Below are positions 35,001 through 43,411 of a DNA stretch of 46,249 nt, in pieces (positions within the stretch are counted from its first letter, which is position 1; every line of letters begins with the position of its first letter). The stretch is from an uncultured Verrucomicrobiales bacterium (GTDB lineage Bacteria; Verrucomicrobiota; Verrucomicrobiia; Verrucomicrobiales; Akkermansiaceae). The DNA lies in assembly GCA_937934595.1 (NCBI GenBank), contig CALGZA010000012.1:1-46249 (forward strand). Direction: 5' to 3'. The notes below the pieces were generated by a model. It was not told the origin of the DNA, ran no database searches, and saw nothing but the letters and a program-made list of their open reading frames with translations. The translations under genes and the position numbers were made by a program.

Positions 35001-35480
35001 TTAGTCCTTATCAAACGGATAAACAGAAAATTTGATTTTCCTAACCCCTGCCGCTGCTGCCCCTGCTATAGCCTCCTGAGAATACTTAAAGAGCACCCTC
35101 TTGTCTCCTCGCAAATGGAGATTAAGCTTTTCTTCAAATTCAGGATTCATGTCCGTGATACGTTTTTTCTCCGCCTCAACATATTCTGTAATCTCTTCTA
35201 TCGTCTCCATCTTACCTCCATCTTCTTCAGCGTATTTAACTTTGCGGTAGTCCTTCTCACCCCTCACGTTTAGTACTATTCTGCCGTGATTGTCATTCGG
35301 CTTGGTAGAATGAACCGCTGTCGCTGGTTTGACGTCAGGGTCCATTTTCACAATCATAGGCGATGATACTACAATGAAGAAAATCAACAGCAGAAACACC
35401 ATATCAATCATTGGAGACATATCCATATCAGATTCCTTCTCTTGATGTGCGTTTAACGCTCGTAATTTATTTGATGCCAT
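35001..35480 (-). CDS. exbD: ExbD/TolR family protein (first copy)
   Basis: The 159-residue protein has a cytoplasmic N-terminus with MDMSPMIDMVFLLLIFFIVV, in which D26 is the conserved protonatable residue of the single transmembrane helix, and a periplasmic domain with HLRGDKRVLFKYSQEAI, the ExbD carboxy-terminal fold. It has an acidic periplasmic insert (YAEEDGGKMETIEEITEY, about 83-100) not present in the second copy. It is encoded 104 bases after exbB, with a strong hairpin in that gap. Confidence 0.92.
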   Translation of the reverse strand: MASNKLRALNAHQEKESDMDMSPMIDMVFLLLIFFIVVSSPMIVKMDPDVKPATAVHSTKPNDNHGRIVLNVRGEKDYRKVKYAEEDGGKMETIEEITEYVEAEKKRITDMNPEFEEKLNLHLRGDKRVLFKYSQEAIAGAAAAGVRKIKFSVYPFDKD

Positions 35481-35535
35481 AATGTAAATATACTAATTTA
35501 AATTAGCTGAATCGTGTAAGATAGTGATCTAAAAT

Positions 35536-35569
35536 CAACCAGAGGCTCAGCTATTGAAACCTCTGGTTG
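35536..35569 (-). terminator. Intercistronic hairpin between exbB and exbD
   Basis: CAACCAGAGG and CCTCTGGTTG form a 10-bp perfect stem with a 14-base loop in the exbB-exbD gap. On the minus strand only ATTTTAG follows, a weak T-run. It could act as a partial terminator or 3'-end stabiliser giving more ExbB than ExbD, in line with the known excess of ExbB in the motor. Confidence 0.6.
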
Positions 35570-35584
35570 TATATGTTGTTCAAG

Positions 35585-36364
35585 TTATACGGCTAAGCCC
35601 TCAGGAATCTTAGCTAATTGAGCATCTCCATTCACTGTCTGAATAGATGCATTGATCAATTGCTCCGCTGTCTGGTTACACTCAGCTACTAAAGACTGGT
35701 AACGTCCTTTGAAGTAAAAATAAGCAAAAACAGCTAAGATAGCTACAATAAGACCCCACATAGTAGTAAGTAGCGCTACTGATATCTTCCCAGCAAGATC
35801 ACCAGGATCAGTCTGACCGTCACCTAGTAAAGCAAAAGCTCCAATCATACCAAAAACAGTTCCAAAGAGTCCTAGCATCGGTGCTACTTGGGCTACCAAT
35901 GATACCATATTAATCCAAATCATGTTCTTTCTACCCTCGTTGATTGAAAAATCAGCCATTGAATCCTCTACTCCATCTCTGCCTAAATCTTCAGGACGTG
36001 TAGCATCTATATTAGGTAGCGCATAAGCCATCATCCTTCCTAAGTAAGATGGGTGAGATGCGGACAATTCAATGGCAGACCTGACTCTACAGTTCACCAT
36101 ATGGTCTAAAAGTGCACCCTTAAGGTCGTCCGGACAATACTTTGCCTTCGACAAATTAATGAAGTTATACACCGATAAACCAATCAATGAAATGAGACCA
36201 AAGGCAACAATAAACATGGTCAACAGTCCACCCTGCGTTAAATACTGCTCTAAAGCACTTTTCGGCTTCGCGGCTGACTGAGCCATCAACGGCGCAGCGG
36301 TTAATAATACGGTCGATAGTGCGAGACTCGCTTTCTTGACTTTGCTAGTAGCTAAATATTTCAT
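35585..36364 (-). CDS. exbB: ExbB/TolQ/MotA family proton channel protein
   Basis: The 259-residue protein begins with a cleavable-looking signal peptide (about 1-29, LMAQSA), as in many Gram-negative ExbB proteins of this type. Transmembrane segments follow at about 47-68, 152-175 and 192-216. The second and third have the signature SLVAQVAPMLGLFGTVFGM and the TTMWGLIVAILAVFAYFYF helix of the MotA/TolQ/ExbB domain. It forms the pentameric channel that powers TonB-like or Tol-like machines. It is first in a five-gene minus-strand operon with two exbD and two TPR genes. No tonB gene is visible in the window. Confidence 0.92.
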   Translation of the reverse strand: MKYLATSKVKKASLALSTVLLTAAPLMAQSAAKPKSALEQYLTQGGLLTMFIVAFGLISLIGLSVYNFINLSKAKYCPDDLKGALLDHMVNCRVRSAIELSASHPSYLGRMMAYALPNIDATRPEDLGRDGVEDSMADFSINEGRKNMIWINMVSLVAQVAPMLGLFGTVFGMIGAFALLGDGQTDPGDLAGKISVALLTTMWGLIVAILAVFAYFYFKGRYQSLVAECNQTAEQLINASIQTVNGDAQLAKIPEGLAV

Positions 36365-36626
36365 GTTGTGATGTGTGTGTTACGTGTGGTTAAAATTTTA
36401 TAATTAACGTTTCCTATACTGCGAATCAAACGCATCTAGTAAAGAAGCATTTTTAAAAAAATATAATCCAGCCACTACTCCATACCGAATGAAACCCTCA
36501 AATCATTACAGCGCAATGAATTAAAGAAAAATGAATTCCAAACACCTTTAAGAAAAATCACAAATTAGTACTTTAGAAATCTAAAATGAACCAGCATCTA
36601 CTATACTCTCTAACAATTTTCACCGC

Positions 36627-37190
36627 TTAAATTTCTATCTTATACCTAGGAACAGAACCATCAACATCTTTACTCCATCTATCTATACCGCCCAAAAGCG
36701 CAAAACTGTGCTTCATCTCATGCCCAACAAACCACGCACATGTATCCAGAGCACTTTGACCTTTATGATCATAAATAACTATAACTAGTGCTTCTGACCT
36801 ATCCCAATTTGAAAAAATATCCTGTTGCAATTCCTGCGTCATAAAATACGAGCCAGCTATCGCCACCGCCTCATGCTCCTCCCTCGTCCTTGTATCCACA
36901 AACCTTACTTCTACCCCGCTATCCATCATAGCCTTAACAGCCTCCGGCTCTATCAACATTCCCTTATCTACCACATGACTATCCAGTATATGAGCCTTTA
37001 CCTCATCAAAATCTAATGAATTCCTGCCACAAACCCCCATTAAAGTCTCATCATCCTTATAGGCACATGAACTGCACCCACCTATGTGATAACGGGCAAA
37101 CAACGCTCGCCTCGCCCCCGGATACCTAGAATTAACCTCACCCATAGTCACTCCCTCAGATAACTCATCCCCATTTTTCATTTGCGTCAT
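36627..37190 (-). CDS. DUF1858-like and pseudo-rhodanese domain protein
   Basis: From the ATG at 37190 the protein is 187 residues; an ATG at 37211 is possible but adds seven residues with no support and crowds the divergent promoter. The N-terminal part (about 12-65 of this form) has GGCSSC, a CxxC found in DUF1858-like redox disulfide domains. The C-terminal part is a rhodanese fold (VRFVDTRTREEHEAVAIAG, then VIYDHKGQSALDTCAWF). The active-site loop reads Y-D-H-K-G-Q-S, so the catalytic Cys is replaced by Asp and the terminal Arg by Ser: it cannot be a working sulfurtransferase. It may bind a persulfide or a partner protein. It is divergent from pssA. Confidence 0.78.
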   Translation of the reverse strand: MTQMKNGDELSEGVTMGEVNSRYPGARRALFARYHIGGCSSCAYKDDETLMGVCGRNSLDFDEVKAHILDSHVVDKGMLIEPEAVKAMMDSGVEVRFVDTRTREEHEAVAIAGSYFMTQELQQDIFSNWDRSEALVIVIYDHKGQSALDTCAWFVGHEMKHSFALLGGIDRWSKDVDGSVPRYKIEI

Positions 37191-37264
37191 AGCCAATCTA
37201 TTACATCGCATACTCTAAATTTTCCACTGTTTCTTTTGGTCAAAGTATGCTCATCTCCAGAAGC

Positions 37265-38176
37265 ATGAGTAACAAACATCCAAAAACTACTATAGCTGAA
37301 CAAACTGAGCCCACTAAATCAAACACAGTGACCCCAGATTACTCACACCTAGAACCTAAAATATACCTACTCCCTAACTTAATGACAGCAGGTAACCTAC
37401 TATGCGGTTTTCTTGCTGTCCTATCAATCATAGAAGGAATGTATGGCGAAGTTCAGTTCGCAAAAAAAATCGGCGACGTCACCCTCGCTAGCATCCACCA
37501 GTGTTACGAAAACGCCATCTTCTACATCTTTGGATCATGCATCTTTGACCTCCTCGATGGCAGACTTGCCAGATTAGGCGGTAAAGAATCACCATTTGGT
37601 AGAGAATTCGATTCAATTGCAGATGTTATCTCATTCGGAATGGCTCCAGCCCTTCTCGTCTCGAAAGCTGTGCTTTTCGATCTGCCTGAAGAAATCAGCT
37701 GGATCGGCGGAGTCGTCTCATTCACATACCTACTCTGCGGATCAATGCGACTTGCGCGCTTTAACTGCCTCGCAGCCATCCCACATAACAGTGACGACAA
37801 TAAAGACTTCCTCGGTATACCCATACCCATGGCAGCAGGATTCATCGCATCGCTTACATACCTACTATCAAATTTCTACGAATTCGATAAAAGCCTAGGA
37901 GCATGGAACTATGTCCTCGTCGGAGTCACACTTGGCCTATCATTTCTAATGATTTCTAACGTCCGCTACCCTAGCTTCAAAAAAATAGACCTAAAAACAA
38001 AAGGTTCAGTCTGGGGTATACTACTAGGCACCCTAGCCATAGTACTAATCTTCAACCAAGCCACACGCTCCTACACACCAGCTATCATATTTACAGTATA
38101 CTTAGTATTCGGATTAATCAGACCATTATTATCTAAAAATATACGCAACTCACTAAGCGAAACTATAGACGGCTAA
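37265..38176 (+). CDS. pssA: CDP-diacylglycerol-serine O-phosphatidyltransferase
   Basis: The protein (about 303 residues from this ATG; the ATG at 37247 is an alternative) carries the CDP-alcohol phosphatidyltransferase signature D-x2-D-G-x2-A-R-x8-G-x3-D-x3-D in FDLLDGRLARLGGKESPFG, continuing REFDSIAD. Eight or so transmembrane helices follow the pattern of PssA type II enzymes, with GSMRLARFN, IPIPMAAGF and SNVRYPSFKK. It makes phosphatidylserine from CDP-diacylglycerol and serine, the step toward phosphatidylethanolamine. A phosphatidylserine decarboxylase gene is not in the window. The start was chosen by spacing from the divergent neighbour; no Shine-Dalgarno helps. Confidence 0.9.
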   Translation: MSNKHPKTTIAEQTEPTKSNTVTPDYSHLEPKIYLLPNLMTAGNLLCGFLAVLSIIEGMYGEVQFAKKIGDVTLASIHQCYENAIFYIFGSCIFDLLDGRLARLGGKESPFGREFDSIADVISFGMAPALLVSKAVLFDLPEEISWIGGVVSFTYLLCGSMRLARFNCLAAIPHNSDDNKDFLGIPIPMAAGFIASLTYLLSNFYEFDKSLGAWNYVLVGVTLGLSFLMISNVRYPSFKKIDLKTKGSVWGILLGTLAIVLIFNQATRSYTPAIIFTVYLVFGLIRPLLSKNIRNSLSETIDG

Positions 38177-38255
38177 TAACCAACTCACAAACACTCCACT
38201 CCTTACTAAAAAAAATTACTTTGCCAACAAACTATTTACCTATACAATCCATCTT

Positions 38256-38870
38256 ATGATCAAATACCTACTATCATCCCTCATGCTCATGGCATGCGCC
38301 ACTTTTTCATCTGCAGGCGAAAACACCACGATCATTATTGACCCCGGCCACGGAGGTAGAGATCGCGGAGCTAAATGGGGTGGAGTCAGTGAAGCATCAC
38401 TTAACCTCAAAGTCTCAAAAAAAGTCAAAGCCTTCCTCGAAGCAAAAAATATACCTGTAGTTATGACCAGGAAAAGTGACGTTTACCTCTCCCTCGCTCA
38501 ACGTTCTGTCATCGCTAACAAATACAAAGACGCCATCTTCGTAAGCATCCATTTCAACGCCCACACAAATACCACCATCAAAGGTGTAGAAACCTTCTAC
38601 GCCAGCCCTGATGGCAAAAAAATCGCCAGCAACGTCCAGCGTAGAGTCAGTAAACTCACAGGAACAAGAAACCGTGGAATTAAAAATGGTATCAACTTCG
38701 CTGTCCTCAACCAAACAAAATGCCCAGCTATACTAGTAGAGTGCGGATTCATCAGTAACCCCTATGAAAGAAGAAGATGTGCCCAGTCATGGTACCAAAC
38801 GCTTGCCGCCAGAGCCATCGTTGAAGGTATTTTACTTTCAAGAAAAACAATGCCTTCAAACGCACAATAA
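38256..38870 (+). CDS. N-acetylmuramoyl-L-alanine amidase (Amidase_3)
   Basis: The 204-residue protein has a signal peptide (MIKYLLSSLMLMACATFSSA) and one Amidase_3 domain. The zinc ligands H32 (DPGHGG), E46 (GVSEASLNL) and H99 (SIHFNAH) and the catalytic E162 (VECGF) are all present. It cleaves the amide bond between N-acetylmuramic acid and L-alanine in peptidoglycan, in the periplasm. There is no cell-wall-binding or AMIN domain, so it is a minimal AmiC-like enzyme probably working with a separate activator. It converges on rnhA across a structured intergenic region. Confidence 0.93.
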   Translation: MIKYLLSSLMLMACATFSSAGENTTIIIDPGHGGRDRGAKWGGVSEASLNLKVSKKVKAFLEAKNIPVVMTRKSDVYLSLAQRSVIANKYKDAIFVSIHFNAHTNTTIKGVETFYASPDGKKIASNVQRRVSKLTGTRNRGIKNGINFAVLNQTKCPAILVECGFISNPYERRRCAQSWYQTLAARAIVEGILLSRKTMPSNAQ

Positions 38871-38945
38871 AACGCTCAATTAAAAAAATGCACTTTTTTT
38901 CAAAGAAAAACTTGACCATTACTGAAATCTGTTTATAACTTTCTC

Positions 38946-39021
38946 AGCGACCTATGGTTTTTGGTCTTAAGCTTTTGGGAGGGGGCTTAAGATTCTGTTT
39001 TACCATAGGTCGCTACTTTTT
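38946..39021. terminator. Nested hairpin between the amidase and rnhA genes
   Basis: AGCGACCTATGGT (38946-38958) and ACCATAGGTCGCT (39002-39014) are a 13-bp perfect inverted repeat; inside it TCTTAAGC (38965-38972) and GCTTAAGA (38985-38992) form a second 8-bp stem around a G-rich loop. A T-run (ACTTTTTT) follows on plus. It could be an elaborate terminator for the convergent amidase and rnhA genes, a small structured RNA, or a palindromic element. I know no family that matches. Confidence 0.65.
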
Positions 39022-39044
39022 TGCCCTGATCTCTCAGCCAGCAC

Positions 39045-39554
39045 CTACCCCTCTGGATCCTCTTCAAACAAATCCAAATCACCTCTCTTACTATCCTCAT
39101 AACCCAGATCAGGTATCAACTCCCCACCATCCGCAGCTGCCGTAGCTAACACATCACACCTCTCATTAAATTGATGGCCCGCATGCCCCTTAACCCACGT
39201 CCACATAATATCATGGCCCTGCATCGCCTCATAGAGACGTTTCCACAGATCCACATTAAGTAACGGCTTCTTCCCTGCCTTCGCCCACCCTCTACTCCGC
39301 CAACCATCCAGCCACCCTTCGTTAAGAGCATTTATTACATAACGCGAATCAGAAAACACCTCTACTCCACAAGAAAACTTCAAAGCCTCAAGAGCCACTA
39401 TCACCGCCATCAACTCCATCCGGTTATTTGTAGTCTCAGTATAACCACCACTTAACTCCTTCTCATGCCCCCCACTCAAAAGCAAAGCCCCATAACCTCC
39501 TGGCCCAGGATTCCCCCGCGAGGATCCATCTGTATAGATAAGAACTTTATTCAT
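39045..39554 (-). CDS. rnhA: Ribonuclease HI
   Basis: From the ATG at 39554 the protein is 169 residues. The catalytic residues D9, E47, D69 and D134 and the H124 loop ([14 protein letters not shown]) match type I RNase H, with the usual [16 protein letters not shown] opening. It degrades RNA in RNA-DNA hybrids, removing primers and R-loops. An upstream ATG at 39566 would add four residues. A Gly/Asp-rich extension (about 141-169, ending DLFEEDPEG) extends past the core; its role is unknown. It is divergent from trmD. Confidence 0.95.
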   Translation of the reverse strand: MNKVLIYTDGSSRGNPGPGGYGALLLSGGHEKELSGGYTETTNNRMELMAVIVALEALKFSCGVEVFSDSRYVINALNEGWLDGWRSRGWAKAGKKPLLNVDLWKRLYEAMQGHDIMWTWVKGHAGHQFNERCDVLATAAADGGELIPDLGYEDSKRGDLDLFEEDPEG

Positions 39555-39605
39555 AGTCAAAAGCATAGTATATTGTTGAAGTAATCCAATCTAATAGATT
39601 CCAGC

Positions 39606-40277
39606 ATGCGCATAGACATCATCACACTGTTCCCAGAAATCGCCCTTGCCCCCCTCAGCGAAAGCATCATCAAAAGAGCTCAAGCCTCAGAAATCGTCAA
39701 AATCTATGCTCATAACCTACGCGACTGGGCTACTGACAAACACAAAAAAACTGACGACTACCTATGCGGTGGCGGTCAAGGCATGCTACTAAAACCAGAA
39801 CCCATCTTTGCCGCCATCGCGGAACTCACCACTACAAATAGCCGCACCCTCCTCATGACCCCACAAGGTAAGCCATTCAAACAATCAATGGCACAAAACT
39901 TCTCTAAAGAAAAACACCTCATCATCCTCTGCGGACACTACGAAGGTGTCGATCAACGCGTCATAGATGAACTCGTCGACGACGAAATCTCCATCGGTGA
40001 CTACGTCCTAACTAACGGAGCCATAGCCGCCGCAGTCGTATCAGACGCCATCATCAGACTCATCCCAGGCGCCCTAGGAGACGAACGCTCGCACCAAGAA
40101 GAATCATTCACTAACCCTAACCTCCTAGAAGCCCCCGCCTACACCAAACCCATCAACTTCAAAGGCCTAGAAGTCCCAGAAATACTCCTCAGCGGAAACC
40201 ACGCCAAAATCAATACCTGGAAAAAACAACAAGCCTACCAGCGCACCAAACAGAACCGACCAGACCTCCTTGAATAA
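39606..40277 (+). CDS. trmD: tRNA (guanine-N1)-methyltransferase
   Basis: The 223-residue protein has the TrmD trefoil-knot motifs: MRIDIITLFPEI, NLRDWATDKHKKTDDYLCGGGQGM, LCGHYEGVDQRVID, SIGDYVLTNGAIAAAVVSDA, and the C-terminal LEAPAYTKP with EVLLSGNH-like EILLSGNHAKI. It makes m1G37 in tRNAs reading CNN and GGN codons, needed to prevent frameshifting. It is slightly shorter than E. coli TrmD (255), ending after the RTKQNRPDLL block. Most bacteria place it next to rpsP and rplS; here it stands alone between rnhA and xylB. Confidence 0.96.
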   Translation: MRIDIITLFPEIALAPLSESIIKRAQASEIVKIYAHNLRDWATDKHKKTDDYLCGGGQGMLLKPEPIFAAIAELTTTNSRTLLMTPQGKPFKQSMAQNFSKEKHLIILCGHYEGVDQRVIDELVDDEISIGDYVLTNGAIAAAVVSDAIIRLIPGALGDERSHQEESFTNPNLLEAPAYTKPINFKGLEVPEILLSGNHAKINTWKKQQAYQRTKQNRPDLLE

Positions 40278-40332
40278 ATAATACCTAGTAGTAAAACAGA
40301 TTTAGCTGATCCATTCTACAGATCATTAAAAC

Positions 40333-41898
40333 CTAGTCAGTAGCCATAGCAGCCACCAAAGCCCGCTCAAACTCCTCTGAAACAGCTTCATAAACTCCCG
40401 CCTCCACCCCAGGCTCCAAGGCACTTCCTGCATCAGGCTGACAGAACATAGCCTCCAATTCACCCATGCTCTTGCCAAGGCTATTCACCGCAGCACGCAT
40501 CGCCGCTCCCAGCCCCACTGAGCCACTCACCACCAGCCGCTCCACTCGGGTCTGAAAAACATCCGCAACCACCTGCGCAATCGCATCATTCTGAGATGCT
40601 CCACCAGTCAAATAAATCACCTCAGGACTCAAGCCCATCCAAGCCGTCCTCAACTTCATATTTATAAACTGCCCCTCCACACAAGCCCTTACAGCTGCAT
40701 CCCCATCTCCCCAACGCTCAAAAACCTCTCCACCTAACAAAACAGGCCCTCCTAAATCCAACCTAGGACTACTCTCAGGACTGAAAAATGGCAACATCAA
40801 ATGACCTCCATTCCCACTTGGAGTCACAGTAAAAGCACTCGTAAACTGATCCCAATCATAACCAAACTTATCCTTCACCCCCTCACGAGCCAATGAACCA
40901 TTCACAAAACACTGCAACGACATCGACCCCGCTACAGGATTCCCAAAAACATGCCCACACCCCGCAGGATCCGCCACCACATCAGGCATCGCCGCAAAAA
41001 AAGTATCGGAAGTCCCCAGTGAAACCACCACCTTCCCAGGCTCACTCGCCCCCATACCTACTAGACTACTAGGATTATCACCCGTAAAAATAGTCACAGG
41101 AACACCCGCAGAAAAACCATACTTCTCAACAAAATACTCACCCAACTCACCAACCACACTATCCCCACCACAAACCGCAGGTAACTTCTCCATCAACCCA
41201 GGAGCAGTGGCATCCACTAAATCTCCATCCCACTCCCAACAAGAAATATCCACCAAGTTCATCCCCGCCCCATCACCAGTATCCAAAGCAGCATCACCAC
41301 CTATCATCACACTGCACAAAAAAGAACTCACCAAATGAATGCGCGCCGTCTCCTCATAAGCAGCAACATCACTCTTATAAAATTTACGAATCTGTGGCCC
41401 AGTAAACCTCTCAATAGCCACCGAGCCTGACTTCGCACAAACAACCTCATCACCACCCACAGCAGCCGCTATCTCAGCGCACTCCTCACCCGTACTACTA
41501 TCCATCCAAATAGGAGATGTAGACCTAGAAAACGTTGCATCCAACTGCTCCGCAAGCCCCTTACCCGAGTCCAAAGACCCCACCACCTCATGCCAACCTG
41601 CATTCAAGTAAACAGAACCATGCTGCTGCCCAGCTCCAGAAATCGCCGCCACTTTAGACAAATCACACCTCTCAGAGAGATCACCTAACAATATCTCAAG
41701 AGCATCCAACCACATCCTAGGATCCGAGTGAACCTCACCACCCTCACCACCAGCAATAAAACCAGATGGTGCCCCATACTCAGGCAACCTATCACCAAAA
41801 TTAACCGCAGCCTCCGCAACAACAACACCGCTCTCAACATCAATAACCAAAGCAGAACAGCTCTGCGTAGAAGAATCTATACCAAGTGAATAAGACAT
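40333..41898 (-). CDS. xylB: Xylulokinase
   Basis: The 521-residue FGGY-family kinase has the opening SYSLGIDSSTQSCSALVID with the phosphate-binding loop, GAGQQHGSVYL, the central IFTGDNPSSLVGMGASEPG and VVSLGTSDTFFA blocks, and LTGGASQNDAIAQVVADVF in the C-terminal domain. It phosphorylates D-xylulose using ATP, the step after xylose isomerase. The gene follows xylA on the minus strand across a 93-base gap that holds a hairpin (41935-41970). It is very rich in Gly, Ala, Val, Asp and Glu, the minus-strand counterpart of the window's strand bias. The xylulokinase call is supported by the xylA neighbour. Confidence 0.9.
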   Translation of the reverse strand: MSYSLGIDSSTQSCSALVIDVESGVVVAEAAVNFGDRLPEYGAPSGFIAGGEGGEVHSDPRMWLDALEILLGDLSERCDLSKVAAISGAGQQHGSVYLNAGWHEVVGSLDSGKGLAEQLDATFSRSTSPIWMDSSTGEECAEIAAAVGGDEVVCAKSGSVAIERFTGPQIRKFYKSDVAAYEETARIHLVSSFLCSVMIGGDAALDTGDGAGMNLVDISCWEWDGDLVDATAPGLMEKLPAVCGGDSVVGELGEYFVEKYGFSAGVPVTIFTGDNPSSLVGMGASEPGKVVVSLGTSDTFFAAMPDVVADPAGCGHVFGNPVAGSMSLQCFVNGSLAREGVKDKFGYDWDQFTSAFTVTPSGNGGHLMLPFFSPESSPRLDLGGPVLLGGEVFERWGDGDAAVRACVEGQFINMKLRTAWMGLSPEVIYLTGGASQNDAIAQVVADVFQTRVERLVVSGSVGLGAAMRAAVNSLGKSMGELEAMFCQPDAGSALEPGVEAGVYEAVSEEFERALVAAMATD

Positions 41899-41934
41899 AA
41901 CGTTCTAAAAAAAATAAAATATATATTAGGCTAA

Positions 41935-41970
41935 AACGGGAGTGCAGACAAATCGCCCCACACTCCCGTT
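41935..41970 (-). terminator. Intercistronic hairpin between xylA and xylB
   Basis: AACGGGAGTG (41935-41944) and CACTCCCGTT (41961-41970) form a 10-bp perfect stem with a 16-base loop. On the minus strand TTTTAG follows. It lies after xylA and before xylB, where partial termination would give more isomerase than kinase. Confidence 0.68.
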
Positions 41971-41991
41971 AAAATAAACTACAGAATCAAC

Positions 41992-43299
41992 CTAGATGAA
42001 CTCATTCAAGAAATTCTCCATCAACTCCTGACGCCCACTCGCCAAAACAGGCTCAGGATTCGCCAAAGCATACTTCTCTAAATCCTCAAAAGTAAGCTCA
42101 CCAGCCTCAACCTTAGCACCAATATCAGAATCAAAAGTACTATAACGAGCCTGAACAAACTCAGACATACGCCCATCCTTACGGATCGCAGACGCCACCT
42201 TAAGCCCTCGTGCAAACGCATCCATACCACCAATATGAGCATACATAAGATCCATCGGATCATGTGACTCCCTGCGGCGCTTCGCATCAAAATTCAAACC
42301 ACCAGTCGTAAACCCACCCATCTCTAACACCACAAGCATAACCTGCGTAGTAAGATAAATATCCGTAGGAAACTGATCCGTATCCCAACCAATAAGCTCA
42401 TCACCACGGTTCGCATCTATACTACCAAGCATATTAGCATTCGTACAAACAGTCAGCTCATGCTCCATCGTATGCCCCGCCAAAGTCGCGTGGTTTGTCT
42501 CAATGTTTAACTTGAAATGATCCATCAAGCCATACTCACGTAAGAAATTCAAACAAGTAGCAGAATCCGCATCATACTGATGTGTAGACGGCTCACGCGG
42601 CTTAGGCTCAATATAAAACGGCCCATCAAAACCAATCTTCTTAGCATGATCCACCGCCATATGCAAAAACGCCGCCAAATGATCCAACTCACGCTTCATA
42701 TTCGTATTCAACAATGTCGCATACCCCTCACGACCACCCCAAAACGTATAACCCAAACCATCCAGCTCCTTCGTACACTCAAGAGCCTTCTTAACCTGCG
42801 CCGCTGCATAAGCATAAACCTGAGCATTCGGAGAAGTCGCTCCACCCTGTGAATAACGTGGATGAGAAAACAAACAAGCAGTCCCCCACAAAAGCTGAAC
42901 CCCAGTCTCCTGCTGCTTAGTCTTTAACTTAGCTACAACCTTATCCAAAGCAGCATTCGAAGCCGCCAAATCATTTAGCTCAGGCGCTATATCACGGTCA
43001 TGCCAACAATAATAATCAATCCCAATCTTATCCAAAAACTCAAAAAATACATCCACGCGTGAAAGCGCATTCTCCACAGAATCAGAACCATCATCCCAAG
43101 GCATCTGCGCAGTCCCACCACCAAATGGATCAGCCAGCTCATTACGCATCACATGCCAATAAGGAGCCGCAAATCTCAAATGATCCTTCATCGACTTCCC
43201 ATCCACAAGCTCATCAGCATTATAATGTTTAAATGCCAATGGATTCTTTGAGCCTACACCCTCAAAATTAATTTTTTCGCAATCGAAGTATTCTTTCAT
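41992..43299 (-). CDS. xylA: Xylose isomerase
   Basis: The 435-residue protein matches class II xylose isomerases. It has [21 protein letters not shown], the catalytic [11 protein letters not shown] with H100 and D103, the [13 protein letters not shown] motif, [18 protein letters not shown] for metal site 1, [17 protein letters not shown], and [20 protein letters not shown] for metal site 2. It interconverts D-xylose and D-xylulose in the cytoplasm with Mg or Mn. The first gene of a xylA-xylB unit, it is divergent from the XylR-type regulator with 112 bases between start codons. Confidence 0.97.
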   Translation of the reverse strand: MKEYFDCEKINFEGVGSKNPLAFKHYNADELVDGKSMKDHLRFAAPYWHVMRNELADPFGGGTAQMPWDDGSDSVENALSRVDVFFEFLDKIGIDYYCWHDRDIAPELNDLAASNAALDKVVAKLKTKQQETGVQLLWGTACLFSHPRYSQGGATSPNAQVYAYAAAQVKKALECTKELDGLGYTFWGGREGYATLLNTNMKRELDHLAAFLHMAVDHAKKIGFDGPFYIEPKPREPSTHQYDADSATCLNFLREYGLMDHFKLNIETNHATLAGHTMEHELTVCTNANMLGSIDANRGDELIGWDTDQFPTDIYLTTQVMLVVLEMGGFTTGGLNFDAKRRRESHDPMDLMYAHIGGMDAFARGLKVASAIRKDGRMSEFVQARYSTFDSDIGAKVEAGELTFEDLEKYALANPEPVLASGRQELMENFLNEFI

Positions 43300-43411
43300 A
43301 TCAATAATAATTTAAATTTCATCAAAGCATACCCAAATCACACACACTATAAACCGCATATTACGTATTAATTCTGTTGATTTGCGTAAACCTCTCACTA
43401 AACTCACAACC
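43300..43411. promoter_or_regulatory. Divergent xylA-xylR promoter region
   Basis: These 112 bases separate the start codons of xylA and the regulator gene. The inverted pair TTACG/CGTAA near 43362-43387 is a candidate regulator site. I see no clear -35/-10 pair on either strand. The regulator most likely binds here. Confidence 0.45.
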
